The notes under the pieces were generated by a model. That model was not told the DNA's origin. It saw only the letters and a list, made by a program, of their open reading frames with translations, and made no database searches. The position numbers and the translations under genes are program-made. A DNA stretch of 64,000 nucleotides, from contig NZ_CP086235.1 of NCBI RefSeq assembly GCF_023612095.1, forward strand, positions 765,001 through 829,000, in the 5' to 3' direction. This DNA is from Cytobacillus firmus (GTDB lineage Bacteria; Bacillota; Bacilli; Bacillales; Cytobacillaceae). Shown here piece after piece: positions 38,109-46,575 of the stretch (its first letter is position 1; every line of letters begins with the position of its first letter).

Positions 38109-38123
38109 TTAAGGAGTGGAAAA

Positions 38124-39041
38124 ATGAGCAAGAAAGAAGAGTATTTGCGCAAGCCGGAATGGCTGAAAATAAAGTTGAACACAAATGAAAATTATACTGG
38201 CCTAAAAAAAATGATGAGGGAAAAGAACCTGCACACTGTATGTGAAGAAGCTAAGTGTCCCAATATCCATGAATGCTGGGCAGTAAGAAGAACGGCTACG
38301 TTTATGATTCTTGGTGATGTGTGTACGCGTGCCTGCCGTTTCTGTGCTGTCAAAACGGGGCTGCCGACTGAGTTAGATCTACAGGAGCCGGAACGCGTTG
38401 CTGATTCCGTGGCTCTTATGAATTTAAAGCATGCTGTTGTAACAGCTGTAGCAAGAGATGATCTTAAGGACGGAGGTGCAGCTGTTTTCGCAGAAACAGT
38501 CCGTGCCATCAGAAGAAAAAGCCCGTTCACTACGATCGAAGTATTACCTTCCGACATGGGCGGTGTTTATGAAAACCTGAAAACTCTTATGGATGCCCGT
38601 CCTGATATACTTAATCACAATATCGAAACTGTTGAGCGCCTGACTCCAAGAGTAAGAGCGCGTGCAAAATATAAGCGCTCTCTTGAATTTTTAAAGCGTG
38701 CAAAAGAAATGCAGCCGGATATCCCTACAAAATCCAGCCTGATGATCGGGCTTGGCGAAACGAAAGAGGAAATCATTGCAGTAATGGATGATCTGCGTGC
38801 TCATGATGTTGACATTATGACAATAGGGCAGTACCTGCAGCCATCCAAGAAACATATTAAAGTGCTGAAGTATTATTCACCTGAAGAATTCCAGGAGCTG
38901 AGGGACATTGCAATGAGCAAAGGGTTCAGCCATTGTGAAGCAGGTCCTCTTGTCCGCTCTTCCTACCATGCTGATGAGCAGGTAAATGCGGCAGCTAAAC
39001 AAAAGCAGATTATGGGAGAAAAGGAAATTCAGCAAGCTTAA
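38124..39041 (+). CDS. lipA: Lipoyl synthase
   Basis: Radical SAM enzyme inserting two sulfurs into octanoyl groups on carrier proteins such as GcvH. 305 residues with both [4Fe-4S] sites: C40, C45, C51 (auxiliary) and C67, C71, C74 (CxxxCxxC, SAM-binding). The C-terminal RSSYHADEQ motif is present. ATG at 38124 after TTAAGGAG; upstream in-frame sequence is repeat. The auxiliary cluster is consumed as a sulfur source, so the enzyme depends on the SUF system. Confidence 0.95.
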   Translation: MSKKEEYLRKPEWLKIKLNTNENYTGLKKMMREKNLHTVCEEAKCPNIHECWAVRRTATFMILGDVCTRACRFCAVKTGLPTELDLQEPERVADSVALMNLKHAVVTAVARDDLKDGGAAVFAETVRAIRRKSPFTTIEVLPSDMGGVYENLKTLMDARPDILNHNIETVERLTPRVRARAKYKRSLEFLKRAKEMQPDIPTKSSLMIGLGETKEEIIAVMDDLRAHDVDIMTIGQYLQPSKKHIKVLKYYSPEEFQELRDIAMSKGFSHCEAGPLVRSSYHADEQVNAAAKQKQIMGEKEIQQA

Positions 39042-39049
39042 AGTAATAA

Positions 39050-39080
39050 GAGTCCAGCGCCATCGCTGGACTCTCTTTTT
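39050..39080 (+). terminator. Terminator after lipA
   Basis: GAGTCCAGCG pairs with CGCTGGACTC and is followed by TCTTTTT. Confidence 0.85.
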
Positions 39081-39109
39081 GCAAAACAGGAAGAGTCCCC
39101 CTCAAAGGG

Positions 39110-39796
39110 TTAACGATTCCCTGCTTTTTTAACGGTTTCTCCAAGGTCATCTTTATCCATATCATCATTTCTTTCACCTTGCATTTCACCGTTTTCATTT
39201 TCACTTTCACTCATTTTTTCTCCTTGAGGAGATTTAAGCATTTGTTTAATTAATTGGTTAATGCCATTTTCAGCATTTCGGCCATCGGAATCAACCGTGG
39301 CATAGTTTTCAACATTTTTTCTTAACGATGTATCATCACTTACATAGACATGATACCATCTTGGAACAACAGACATGGCCATCTTTTTAACCTGATCAGC
39401 TGTCTGATTGCGATTTTTGGTGTCAGTGTTATATACGATCAGGACTTCTTCATCTGTTACAAGTGTCGAGATATCATCCACATTCGGAATTTCTGTGCAG
39501 TATTTGCCGATAATATCTGCAACCTGTTCACGATCAATGGCAGCATAGTGGTCCGCTGAAACGTTGTCTCCCATAATTGGGCTTTTTTGATGGCGTACAT
39601 ATCCGAAATCTTCACCGATATTGTTTCTGCCATTCCGGCCGTTGCCCATATTCCTATTGTATAATTCAGCACGCTGGTCATTTACATTTATGGTATGACC
39701 GGTTTCTTCATAGATATCCTCTTTTGCGGCATTATTTTGGCAGGCAGTCAGTGCAGCCATGCTGCTAATGCCGAGAATGATTAGTGATTTTTTCAC
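39110..39796 (-). CDS. yutC: YhcN/YlaJ-family sporulation lipoprotein YutC
   Basis: A 228-residue lipoprotein; the signal peptide ends in the lipobox LTAC. The body has the YhcN/YlaJ-type fold (EQVADIIGKYCTEIPNVDD, then VLIVYNTDTKNR and VVPRWYHVYVSDD), and a charged Glu/Asn/Asp tail follows. Expected in the spore inner membrane. GTG at 39796 with GAGGAGGT seven bases upstream; the earlier GTG at 39805 lies inside that site. Convergent with lipA, as in B. subtilis. Confidence 0.85.
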   Translation of the reverse strand: MKKSLIILGISSMAALTACQNNAAKEDIYEETGHTINVNDQRAELYNRNMGNGRNGRNNIGEDFGYVRHQKSPIMGDNVSADHYAAIDREQVADIIGKYCTEIPNVDDISTLVTDEEVLIVYNTDTKNRNQTADQVKKMAMSVVPRWYHVYVSDDTSLRKNVENYATVDSDGRNAENGINQLIKQMLKSPQGEKMSESENENGEMQGERNDDMDKDDLGETVKKAGNR

Positions 39797-39963
39797 TATA
39801 AACACCTCCTCATTTATAGAATTGCCACGGTTATATTTTTTTCTCTTAGTAATTGATGGGGAATCAGTTATAATTTAAATAGGACAAGTTATTGATTTGT
39901 TTTCATATCATGTTATTTCCAATATAATACTGTTACATATGCTCTTATAATGAGGTGAAAAAA

Positions 39964-40239
39964 TTGGTTAGCATTAACAATATTAGTTATGAATTGATCC
40001 AGGAAGAACGGGATGGTTTCAATGAGGAGGCATTCCGGGCCAGATATAGCGAAATTTTATCCAGATATGACTATATTGTCGGGGACTGGGGATATGGACA
40101 GCTTCGTCTCCGCGGTTTTTTCGATGATCAGAGCCAAAAGGCTTCATTTGATACAAAAATCAGCACACTTACCGAATACCTTTACGAATTCTGTAATTTC
40201 GGCTGTGCCTATTTTGTTGTGAAAAAAGTTAAAAGCTAA
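39964..40239 (+). CDS. yutD: YutD family protein (DUF1027)
   Basis: A 91-residue soluble protein with the conserved FNEEAFRARYSEILSRYDYI and VGDWGYGQLRLRGFF motifs of the YutD family. The TTG at 39964 sits five bases after GAGGTGA; the GTG at 39955 is part of that site. Function unknown. Neighbours match B. subtilis yutC-yutD-yutE. Confidence 0.87.
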   Translation: MVSINNISYELIQEERDGFNEEAFRARYSEILSRYDYIVGDWGYGQLRLRGFFDDQSQKASFDTKISTLTEYLYEFCNFGCAYFVVKKVKS

Positions 40240-40267
40240 AAAGGGCAGGGGAAACCCGGCCCTTTTT
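40238..40267 (+). terminator. Terminator after yutD
   Basis: AAAAGGGC...GGGG pairs with CCCGGCCCTTTT around a short loop, followed by T. Confidence 0.75.
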
Positions 40268-40282
40268 GCGCATGCGCTTTGC

Positions 40283-40570
40283 TTAAGTCTCTGTGTATGG
40301 CGGCTCTTCGTTTTTATCAGGATCGTCATGCGGAGGGTGCGCACCTGGCATTTGCCGCGGCAAGTTTTGGTGAAGGGACTTGAACTCATAGTTAAAGGCG
40401 CTGTAATAGCGCTGGCCCTCCCGCCATGGGGTGCTTTTATTCTCTACCGGTTCATCCGCATTTCTGGGAGCGCCATATGCCCCTTCAGGCAAGTCCTCGG
40501 GAATCAGGAAATTCCTTTGTGTTTCCACATTTGAGAAATCGGTGTATGTGCGTCTTTCTTTATCGTCCAT
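40283..40570 (-). CDS. Small Pro/Glu-rich cytosolic protein (DUF3905-like)
   Basis: A 95-residue acidic soluble protein with no membrane segment. Distinctive motifs are RTYTDFSNVETQRNFLIPED, STPWREGQRYYSAFNYEFK and a His/Asp/Pro-rich C-terminus. I associate this pattern with a Bacillaceae-restricted uncharacterised family, from memory. AAGGAG seven bases before the ATG supports translation. Monocistronic; function unknown. Confidence 0.65.
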   Translation of the reverse strand: MDDKERRTYTDFSNVETQRNFLIPEDLPEGAYGAPRNADEPVENKSTPWREGQRYYSAFNYEFKSLHQNLPRQMPGAHPPHDDPDKNEEPPYTET

Positions 40571-40672
40571 GCCTTCACTCCTTAAGAAGTTATATGAAGC
40601 AGGGTCTTTAAAGAAGAAAAAGGAGAACCCACCAAAACAGGTTCCCCTTTAGTATTTGTTTATTATCGTATA

Positions 40673-40939
40673 TTAAACGATTTCCATCAGAAATGATTTA
40701 AGGTCTTCTGCATCTTCCTCGGAAAGCTGAAATACATGCTCAAGATAGCCTTCTTCCTTTAAGTCATCTTCTCCTATGATGGCAAAGCGGCTTCCCTGAA
40801 TATCCAGGACCAATTGTTTGCCGTAATAGCGATCTGAACGAACGATAGCTAAATCGAATCGCTGGTTTTCCCCCATAAAGCTGATAAATCTGGTTTTTGT
40901 ATCTTCAATATCATCATATAAGAAAAAGCGTTCTGCCAA
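40673..40939 (-). CDS. DUF3055-like protein
   Basis: An 88-residue soluble protein, mostly beta then helical, with FFLYDDIEDTKTRFISFMG and YYGKQLVLDIQGSRFAIIGE. It resembles the uncharacterised DUF3055 family of Bacillaceae. TTG at 40939 lies eight bases after AAGGAG; the GTG at 40948 is inside that site. The gene's 5' region is occupied by a family B repeat that begins only a few bases upstream of the ribosome site, so its leader RNA probably contains that element. Confidence 0.68.
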   Translation of the reverse strand: MAERFFLYDDIEDTKTRFISFMGENQRFDLAIVRSDRYYGKQLVLDIQGSRFAIIGEDDLKEEGYLEHVFQLSEEDAEDLKSFLMEIV

Positions 40940-40960
40940 ATATAACACTCCTTAGTTGTT

Positions 40961-41109
40961 TTATCGCAGTCTAACGGGCAATAAGCCCCCCTTCAAGACT
41001 CAGAGGAATCAAAGGAGGATAAGTGGGGGTCAAACTGCCCGTAAAGGCCCGATTGGTTCAACTAACAATCAGTGGGGGATGAGGAAAACCCCCACTGATT
41101 GAAGTTTCA
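40961..41109 (+). repeat. Structured intergenic repeat, family B, copy 1
   Basis: About 149 bp, over 90% identical by eye to 53918-54067. Hairpin 1 has outer arms ACGGGCA.. and ..TGCCCGT. Its inner arms are a degenerate C-run and AAGTGGGGGTC. Hairpin 2 is CAATCAGTGGGGGAT with ACCCCCACTGATTG. The loop of hairpin 1 contains AAAGGAGGAT. It lies between two divergent genes. Confidence 0.8.
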
Positions 41110-41184
41110 CTTTATATACCGATTATAGCATGACCTTTTAAGGTTTATCCCCCCGGAGATGAAATAACTCAAATGTGATCCCCA

Positions 41185-41213
41185 TTGAAGGTATTGAAAA
41201 CTTTATATACAAT
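41185..41213 (+). promoter_or_regulatory. Sigma-A promoter of yutE
   Basis: TTGAAG at 41185-41190, 17-bp spacer, TACAAT at 41208-41213. The transcript would have a leader of about 100 bases. Confidence 0.6.
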
Positions 41214-41233
41214 ATAGAGGTATAGAGAACTTT

Positions 41234-41300
41234 AGGATTTCGGGTGGCTGTTGATGAACCGGGTGCAGGGCGAATGCTTTAACCAGGAGCCTGAAATCTT
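41234..41300 (+). other. Stem-loop leader upstream of yutE
   Basis: Bases 41234-41245 pair with 41289-41300 (12 pairs, three of them G-U), enclosing a 43-base GC-richer loop. The ribosome site ATAGGAGG follows directly. It matches no riboswitch class I know. Confidence 0.35.
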
Positions 41301-41320
41301 CATAGGAGGAACGAAGCGTT

Positions 41321-41761
41321 ATGTATTTCGTAGACAGGGAAAAGATTGAAGACACACTCAGTTATCTGGAACAGCAAATCTCCCTTTTTGAAGAAGTGAA
41401 AGAGTGGACATCCCCTATTGAAAAGGCAGCATTGGAACGGATTGCCCAAATTATGATCGAAGCAATCCTTGATACCGGAAATACGATGATTGACGGTTTT
41501 ATCATGAGGGATCCAGGCAGCTACGATGATATCGTGGATATTCTTGATGATGAAAAAGTAATCAGCAAGGAAATGAGCGAGAGCTTTAAACAATTCATTA
41601 CATATCGTAAAATGCTCGTCCAAAACTACACAGATGTCAATCATGAGGGACTAAAAGCAGCGATTAGCAGCCATATCCCCATGATTAAAGAGTTTCCAGG
41701 CCGGGTCAGAGAGTATTTGATCAATGAACTAGGACCGGTTTCTGCATTTAAACCTCAATAA
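41321..41761 (+). CDS. yutE: HepT-like HEPN-fold protein YutE (DUF86)
   Basis: A 146-residue four-helix protein of the DUF86/HepT family, related to the RNase toxins of HEPN/MNT modules. The catalytic Rx4HxY motif reads R96-KMLV-Q101-N-Y103, so the histidine is replaced by glutamine. No MNT nucleotidyltransferase antitoxin gene lies beside it. It is therefore probably not an active RNase toxin; role unknown. RBS ATAGGAGG. Position agrees with B. subtilis yutE. Confidence 0.82.
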   Translation: MYFVDREKIEDTLSYLEQQISLFEEVKEWTSPIEKAALERIAQIMIEAILDTGNTMIDGFIMRDPGSYDDIVDILDDEKVISKEMSESFKQFITYRKMLVQNYTDVNHEGLKAAISSHIPMIKEFPGRVREYLINELGPVSAFKPQ

Positions 41762-41829
41762 GGGTCGGAGAAATCCGATCTTTTCTCCAGGGCAGATTAG
41801 TCTTGAATAAAGAGAAGGGCGTGAATATC

Positions 41830-42456
41830 ATGCATATCGGAGAAAACTCCACAAGAGATATGATTCTGAGGATAATCAAAACAGCGGGAAAACGATCCAT
41901 ACTGGAAATGGCCCAGGAGCTGAAAATATCCGAAATGGCCGTCAGAAAGCATATTCAGGTTCTTGAAAAGGATGGATTTATTACATCTTCAATCCAGAGA
42001 CAGACAAAAGGGCGCCCTTCAAAGCTTTATCAGCTAACAGCAAAAGGAGAAGATTTGTTTCCAAAAAAATACAAGCAGCTAAGTGTTGAATTATTAACCG
42101 AACTAAAAAGTATGGGGCAGGGCCATTTAATTACTGAGTTGTTTTCCAGGAGAAAAAGCCGCCTCATACAGCAGTATGAGTTTCAGACAGCGGGGAAGTC
42201 ATTCTCTGAAAAGCTTCAAATCCTGGAGGAGCTCCTTCTGCTTGAAGGCTTTATGCCGGAAGTTCGTTTAGAGGAAGGTCAGGTCCACCTAAAAGAATTC
42301 AATTGTCCATATATTGAAACAGCAGAAGAATTTAAACAAATCTGCAGATCTGAAAAGGAATTTATTAAGGATTTCCTTTCTGCTGATAAGGTTGATATCA
42401 AATCCTGTATGGCTGCGGGTGACGGGTGCTGTCATTATATAATAAAGCAAGATTAA
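41830..42456 (+). CDS. SufR-like Fe-S cluster transcriptional regulator
   Basis: 208 residues. An N-terminal winged helix-turn-helix (residues about 8-75, SILEMAQELKISEMAVRKHI) is followed by a helical region and a C-terminal cysteine cluster: C159, C172, C193, C200, C201. The spacing C-x12-C and the 42-residue span from C159 to C201 match the ligand positions of cyanobacterial and mycobacterial SufR, a [4Fe-4S] repressor of suf genes. ATG at 41830 is chosen after GAAGGG; earlier TTG/GTG codons have poorer sites. Targets unknown. Confidence 0.75.
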   Translation: MHIGENSTRDMILRIIKTAGKRSILEMAQELKISEMAVRKHIQVLEKDGFITSSIQRQTKGRPSKLYQLTAKGEDLFPKKYKQLSVELLTELKSMGQGHLITELFSRRKSRLIQQYEFQTAGKSFSEKLQILEELLLLEGFMPEVRLEEGQVHLKEFNCPYIETAEEFKQICRSEKEFIKDFLSADKVDIKSCMAAGDGCCHYIIKQD

Positions 42457-42462
42457 GCGAGG

Positions 42463-42486
42463 CTCCTGTTTAGGGAGTTTTTTTTT
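42463..42486 (+). terminator. Terminator after the SufR-like gene
   Basis: CTCCTGTTTAGGGAG-type hairpin followed by nine T. Confidence 0.8.
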
Positions 42487-42627
42487 GCGGGAATTACTCC
42501 TGCAATCGTGAAAAATTGCACAATTCACCCTGTTCCTTTAAGATATCTTGTATGGGCGAAAGCCAATTGAAAAGTAATAATTATTGGGATACTAATCAAA
42601 GCTCAGATCATTATGGGAGGAATATTT

Positions 42628-43395
42628 TTGAAAAAATATAAAGGATACTTAATCGATTTAGATGGCACTATGTATCGCGGGACAGAGCTGATCAGTGAGG
42701 CGGCTGACTTTGTCAAAAAACTTCAGGAACTGGGTCTGCCTTATTTGTTTGTGACAAATAATTCTTCAAGAACACCAGGCCAGGTGGCGGATAAGCTTGT
42801 GAAGTTTGGCATTCCGGCTGAAGAGAGACAGGTATTTACAACGAGCATGGCCACTGCCAGCTACATATATGAACAGCAAAAAGATGCTTCTGTATATGTG
42901 ATCGGAGAAGAAGGAATACGGGAAGCGCTGTCTGAAAAAGGGCTAAGCTTTGGAGAGGAGCATGCAGACTTCGTTGTGGTGGGAATTGACCGTTCGATTA
43001 ACTATGAAAAGCTGTCCATCGCCTGTGTGGCTGTCCGGAATGGGGCAACATTCATTTCCACAAACGGGGATATTGCCATTCCGACAGAAAGAGGCCTGCT
43101 GCCTGGAAATGGGTCACTAACGTCTGTCATCACTGTATCGACACAAACACAGCCTGTATTTATTGGAAAGCCGGAATCAATTATTATGGAGCAGGCTTTG
43201 AAGGTGCTGGGAACTGCCAAGGAAGAAACGCTGATGGTGGGAGATAACTATGATACGGATATCTTAGCAGGAATGAATGCCGGTATGGATACCCTGCTTG
43301 TCCATACGGGGGTAACAACAAAAGAATTATTGAAGGGATACGAGAGACAGCCGGACTATGTATTCGAATCACTGGCAGATTGGGACTTCAAATAG
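42628..43395 (+). CDS. yutF: HAD-superfamily IIA phosphatase YutF (NagD/p-nitrophenyl phosphatase type)
   Basis: A 255-residue cytoplasmic phosphatase. HAD motif I is IDLDGTMYRG, motif II FVTNNSS, motif III lysine in IGKPESII, and motif IV MVGDNYDTDI. The cap domain between motifs II and III is of the IIA type. TTG at 42628, with GGGAGGA just upstream; the ATG at 42613 is part of that region. Physiological substrate not known. Confidence 0.88.
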   Translation: MKKYKGYLIDLDGTMYRGTELISEAADFVKKLQELGLPYLFVTNNSSRTPGQVADKLVKFGIPAEERQVFTTSMATASYIYEQQKDASVYVIGEEGIREALSEKGLSFGEEHADFVVVGIDRSINYEKLSIACVAVRNGATFISTNGDIAIPTERGLLPGNGSLTSVITVSTQTQPVFIGKPESIIMEQALKVLGTAKEETLMVGDNYDTDILAGMNAGMDTLLVHTGVTTKELLKGYERQPDYVFESLADWDFK

Positions 43396-43427
43396 AAAAA
43401 GGATGGAAAAACTCCATCCTTTTTCTA
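43394..43427. terminator. Bidirectional terminator between yutF and yutG
   Basis: AGAAAAAGGATGGA pairs with TCCATCCTTTTTCT around a 5-base loop. Confidence 0.85.
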
Positions 43428-43928
43428 TTCCACATTTTCAGCACTATGTGCAAGTCTGCTCGAAGCGGCTGCCGCAATAGCTCCTACAATATCATCAAGG
43501 AAGGTATGGCATCTGCCTGAACTCTTATCGTTCAGATCCTTCAGAATGCCCGGCTTCAATTTATCGATATACCCGAAATTGGTAAATCCGATGGAACCAT
43601 ATACGTTTACAATGGATAAGGCCAATACCTCATCTGCACCATATAATCCTTCATCTGTAGCGATAATTGATTGCAGCGGTTCCAGGAGTTTCTTTTCCTC
43701 GGCCAGCATATCCAGCTGAATTCCCGTCAAAATGGCATTTTGCACTTCTCTTTTTGATAAGACACGCTCCACATTATAAATGCAATCCTTCATCTGCAAA
43801 TCGGGGTGATATTTCTCCTGGAGGAAGAACACCAAATCAGCTATATCCTGTATTTCTACCCCTCGTTCATGTAGCCATTTACGTGCTGTCTGCTCTGTAA
43901 GATTAACTGCTTTTTTTTCTTCATTCAT
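43425..43928 (-). CDS. yutG: YutG, phosphatidylglycerophosphatase A-like protein
   Basis: A 167-residue PgpA-family protein, possibly acting on phosphatidylglycerol phosphate. Conserved acidic motifs are ATDEGLYGADEVLALSIVN and HTFLDDIVGAIAAA near the C-terminus. The N-terminus is soluble and helical, and no clear multi-helix membrane domain is present, so it is shorter and more soluble than proteobacterial PgpA. ATG at 43928 six bases after AAGGTG. Confidence 0.8.
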   Translation of the reverse strand: MNEEKKAVNLTEQTARKWLHERGVEIQDIADLVFFLQEKYHPDLQMKDCIYNVERVLSKREVQNAILTGIQLDMLAEEKKLLEPLQSIIATDEGLYGADEVLALSIVNVYGSIGFTNFGYIDKLKPGILKDLNDKSSGRCHTFLDDIVGAIAAAASSRLAHSAENVE

Positions 43929-44165
43929 TGGCTTCACCTTTTCTGGTTTATAAGTGATTGCGGTACGTTCATCAGGCCTTTTAATGACCTATGCTGCTCA
44001 CTTTTAGATTCTTTTCACTATGTATATACCCTTTTTTTATCAAATATGCCCACTGCCGCTCAAACGGAAAAAATTCATTTTCTATATCATTTCCATGGTA
44101 CACAGTCTTATCCAAGAAAACAACAAGTTTTAAAGTCTTCTATCATATACATTCCTTAAGGATCT

Positions 44166-44401
44166 TATTAAATGGCTCTTTTCGTATAAATTGTTGTTTT
44201 TCGCTTATCAATGTTGTCCGTTGATTTCCGTTCCAGGATGCTCGCTTTCCACGGGGCGGGCGGTGAGCCTCCTCGACGCTGCGCGTCTGTGGGGTCTCAC
44301 CTGTCCCGCTACTCCCGTAGGAGTCTCGCACCTTCCACTACAATCAACTCAGTAAATATAATATAAATAGCAACAAACTTTGCGAAAACAGCCTATTAAA
44401 T
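44166..44401 (+). mobile_element. 220-bp MITE-like element (copy 1) with 8-bp target duplication
   Basis: The element spans 44174-44393, flanked by perfect direct repeats TATTAAAT (44166-44173 and 44394-44401). It starts GGCTCTTTTCGTATAAATTG and its other end, inverted, reads GGCTGTTTTCGCAAAGTTTG: imperfect terminal inverted repeats of about 23 bp. About 97% identical to 52390-52609. No coding capacity. The TIR sequence and 8-bp duplication resemble ISL3-family elements. The upstream gap 43929-44165 shows nothing else. Confidence 0.85.
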
Positions 44402-44413
44402 TGAGGTGATTTA

Positions 44414-45421
44414 ATGTTTAGAAAGCTTTTGAAAGAACAATTTGGCATAGAAGCAGAAGATACAATCAGAATCGGAAAATATGATGCATGCCGAAAGCAG
44501 GGGCATCTTTATTTGCTTGTTCCTGCGGGGCATACAGATGAAGAAGAGCTAGATGAACTGGACCGAATGGCAGAACACCTGTCCAATAACGGTGATAGAA
44601 ATATTAGTACTTTTTTGAAAACGAAGGAAGGCAAGCAGGCCGTTGACTGGAATGATAGCCGCTTTTGTATTTTAGTTAATCGGCATACTCTGAGCAGGAA
44701 GCAGAATCAGTTTGGACGAAAGCTGGCAAAGTTCCATTACAGAGGAAGGAGTATTTCATTTCCTGTGAAAAAAACGAGCAGAATCGGGCAATGGAAACAG
44801 CTTTGGGAACAGCGGCTTGACCAAATGGAAAAGGTATGGAATGAGATGCTATTCCAAAAACCCGAAAATGACTTTGAGAGAATGTTTTTAGAGTCATTTC
44901 CCTACTATATGGGGCTGGCAGAAAATTCAATACAGTATCTTGTGGATACAGAGCTTGACGATGAACCCGGCATGGCAGACAGCGGAACCGTTTGTCATAT
45001 AAGATTGACTTCTTCCACCTGGGGAGACAATTATTATATGAAAAATCCATTTGACTGGGCATTTGATCACTCATCCAGAGATTTGGCTGAATGGACAAGG
45101 GAAAAATACTTCCGTAATATCAAAACGTATCAGCCGGAACTCCGCCAATTTTTATCGGAATATCAAAGTGTAGGAAGATTATCCTCTTTTTCATGGCGGT
45201 TATACTACGCCCGTCTATTGTTTCCCCTCCATTATTTTGAAACAGTAGAAAATTATTATGGCGCCGATTCTGAACAGCAGAAGCTGGTGCTTCAGGAGAG
45301 ATTGCAGAAGTATCTATGGCAGTCTGATGACCATGAGCGCTTTCTGGGCGGGTTTTTTGAATTTGCCGAAGTTCCGATCAAAAAACTAAGGATTCCTCTG
45401 GTGAATTGGATTAAGAGCTGA
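44414..45421 (+). CDS. yutH: CotS/YutH-family spore coat protein
   Basis: A 335-residue protein with the aminoglycoside-phosphotransferase/choline-kinase-like fold used by CotS-type coat proteins. The kinase catalytic loop is degenerate: a VCHIRLTSSTW-type segment, then FDWAFDHSSRDLAEWTREKY in place of the DFG loop, so a structural role is likely. ATG 44414 after GAGGTGA; the target duplication of the adjacent mobile element ends four bases before this ribosome site. Confidence 0.82.
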   Translation: MFRKLLKEQFGIEAEDTIRIGKYDACRKQGHLYLLVPAGHTDEEELDELDRMAEHLSNNGDRNISTFLKTKEGKQAVDWNDSRFCILVNRHTLSRKQNQFGRKLAKFHYRGRSISFPVKKTSRIGQWKQLWEQRLDQMEKVWNEMLFQKPENDFERMFLESFPYYMGLAENSIQYLVDTELDDEPGMADSGTVCHIRLTSSTWGDNYYMKNPFDWAFDHSSRDLAEWTREKYFRNIKTYQPELRQFLSEYQSVGRLSSFSWRLYYARLLFPLHYFETVENYYGADSEQQKLVLQERLQKYLWQSDDHERFLGGFFEFAEVPIKKLRIPLVNWIKS

Positions 45422-45493
45422 AAAAAGGCAGGGAATTCCCTCTTTCTTGGCGAAAGGAAAAGTAAGCTGAGAATGTGAAAAGGGGATATTTCA

Positions 45494-46456
45494 ATGAAAC
45501 CATATGTTTTTATCAGCAGGAAGCTGCCTGAAGATGTTATCGCCACTTTAAAAGAAAAATACATTGTTGAAATGTGGGATCGGGAAGATGTGGCGGTTCC
45601 TTATGATGTATTTCTGCAGGAAGCGGGAAAGGCAGATGCCATTCTAACCATGTTGTCAGAGACTGTAAATGAGGAAGTTCTGAAAGCGGGAGAGAAGCTG
45701 AAAGTTGTTGCCAATATGGCTGTCGGCTATGATAATGTGGACGTTGAAACAGCAAAGAGGCTCGGAATTACAGTTACCAATACACCAGAGGTATTAAATG
45801 ATTCAACCGCCGACCTGACATTTGCCCTTGTGCTTGCTGCTGCCCGCAGAATGGTGGAGGCTGCGGAGTTTGTGAAGAAAGGCGATTGGAAGAGCTGGAG
45901 TCCGCTCCTTTTGGCAGGCCAGGATGTGCATCATAAAACAATCGGAATTGTAGGAATGGGGAATATCGGAAAAACAGTGGCAAAGCGTGCCGCGGGATTT
46001 GACATGGAAATCCTGTATCACAATCGTTCGAGGAAGCCGGATGCAGAGCAGGAACTGGGAGCTCAATATGTCAGCTTTGATGAGCTGCTCGAACGGTCAG
46101 ATTTTGTTGTCTGTCTGACACCATTGACAGCAGAAACAAGAAATTTATTTAACCGAAGTGCGTTCCGGAAGATGAAAGACAACGCTGTTTTCGTGAATGC
46201 CTCCAGAGGGCCTGTAGTAAATGAACATGATCTATATGAAGCACTGAAGGCAGGTGAAATTGCGGCTGCGGGATTGGATGTTTTTGCGGAAGAGCCAATC
46301 GGCGCCGGACATCCGCTGTTAGAGCTGAAAAATGTTGTGGCCATGCCCCATATCGGAAGTGCAAGCATAGAAACACGCTATAGAATGATGCAGCTGTGTG
46401 TGGAAAACATTGATCTTGTTCTATCAGAAAAGAAACCGAAAACACCGGTCAAATAG
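45494..46456 (+). CDS. D-2-hydroxyacid dehydrogenase (glyoxylate/hydroxypyruvate reductase type)
   Basis: A 320-residue NAD(P)-dependent enzyme. The Rossmann motif is GMGNIGKTVAKRA. Catalytic Arg is in NASRGPVV, Glu in FAEEPIG and His in MPHIGSAS. It is closest to YvcT/GyaR-type reductases acting on glyoxylate, hydroxypyruvate or 2-ketogluconate; the exact substrate is uncertain. RBS AAAGGGG before the ATG. It lies between yutH and the threonine operon, with its own terminator. Confidence 0.87.
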   Translation: MKPYVFISRKLPEDVIATLKEKYIVEMWDREDVAVPYDVFLQEAGKADAILTMLSETVNEEVLKAGEKLKVVANMAVGYDNVDVETAKRLGITVTNTPEVLNDSTADLTFALVLAAARRMVEAAEFVKKGDWKSWSPLLLAGQDVHHKTIGIVGMGNIGKTVAKRAAGFDMEILYHNRSRKPDAEQELGAQYVSFDELLERSDFVVCLTPLTAETRNLFNRSAFRKMKDNAVFVNASRGPVVNEHDLYEALKAGEIAAAGLDVFAEEPIGAGHPLLELKNVVAMPHIGSASIETRYRMMQLCVENIDLVLSEKKPKTPVK

Positions 46457-46461
46457 AAGTG

Positions 46462-46491
46462 ATAAAGGCATCCATGATGGGTGCCTTTATT
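46462..46491 (+). terminator. Terminator after the hydroxyacid dehydrogenase gene
   Basis: GATAAAGGCA pairs with TGCCTTTAT around CCATGATGGG-type inner pairs. Confidence 0.72.
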
Positions 46492-46536
46492 GATAGAAAA
46501 AAAATTTAAAAAGATTTAAGCGCAATAAAACAGTAT

Positions 46537-46550
46537 GTTAAGCGCTTTCA
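46537..46550. promoter_or_regulatory. cre-like sequence upstream of hom
   Basis: GTTAAGCGCTTTCA agrees with the CcpA cre pattern TGNAANCGNNNNCA except that the first two bases are swapped. It lies 26 bp before the hom -35. Speculative. Confidence 0.3.
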
Positions 46551-46575
46551 CTTACCGTTTTTGGAAAATTGCCTA

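Noticed and set aside
41321..42456. Toxin-antitoxin module formed by yutE and the next gene
   Set aside because: The neighbour is a SufR-like regulator, not an MNT antitoxin, and YutE lacks the catalytic histidine.
44143..44331. 62-codon minus-strand open frame in the 44-kb element
   Set aside because: It falls within the non-coding MITE-like repeat and extends across its target duplication.
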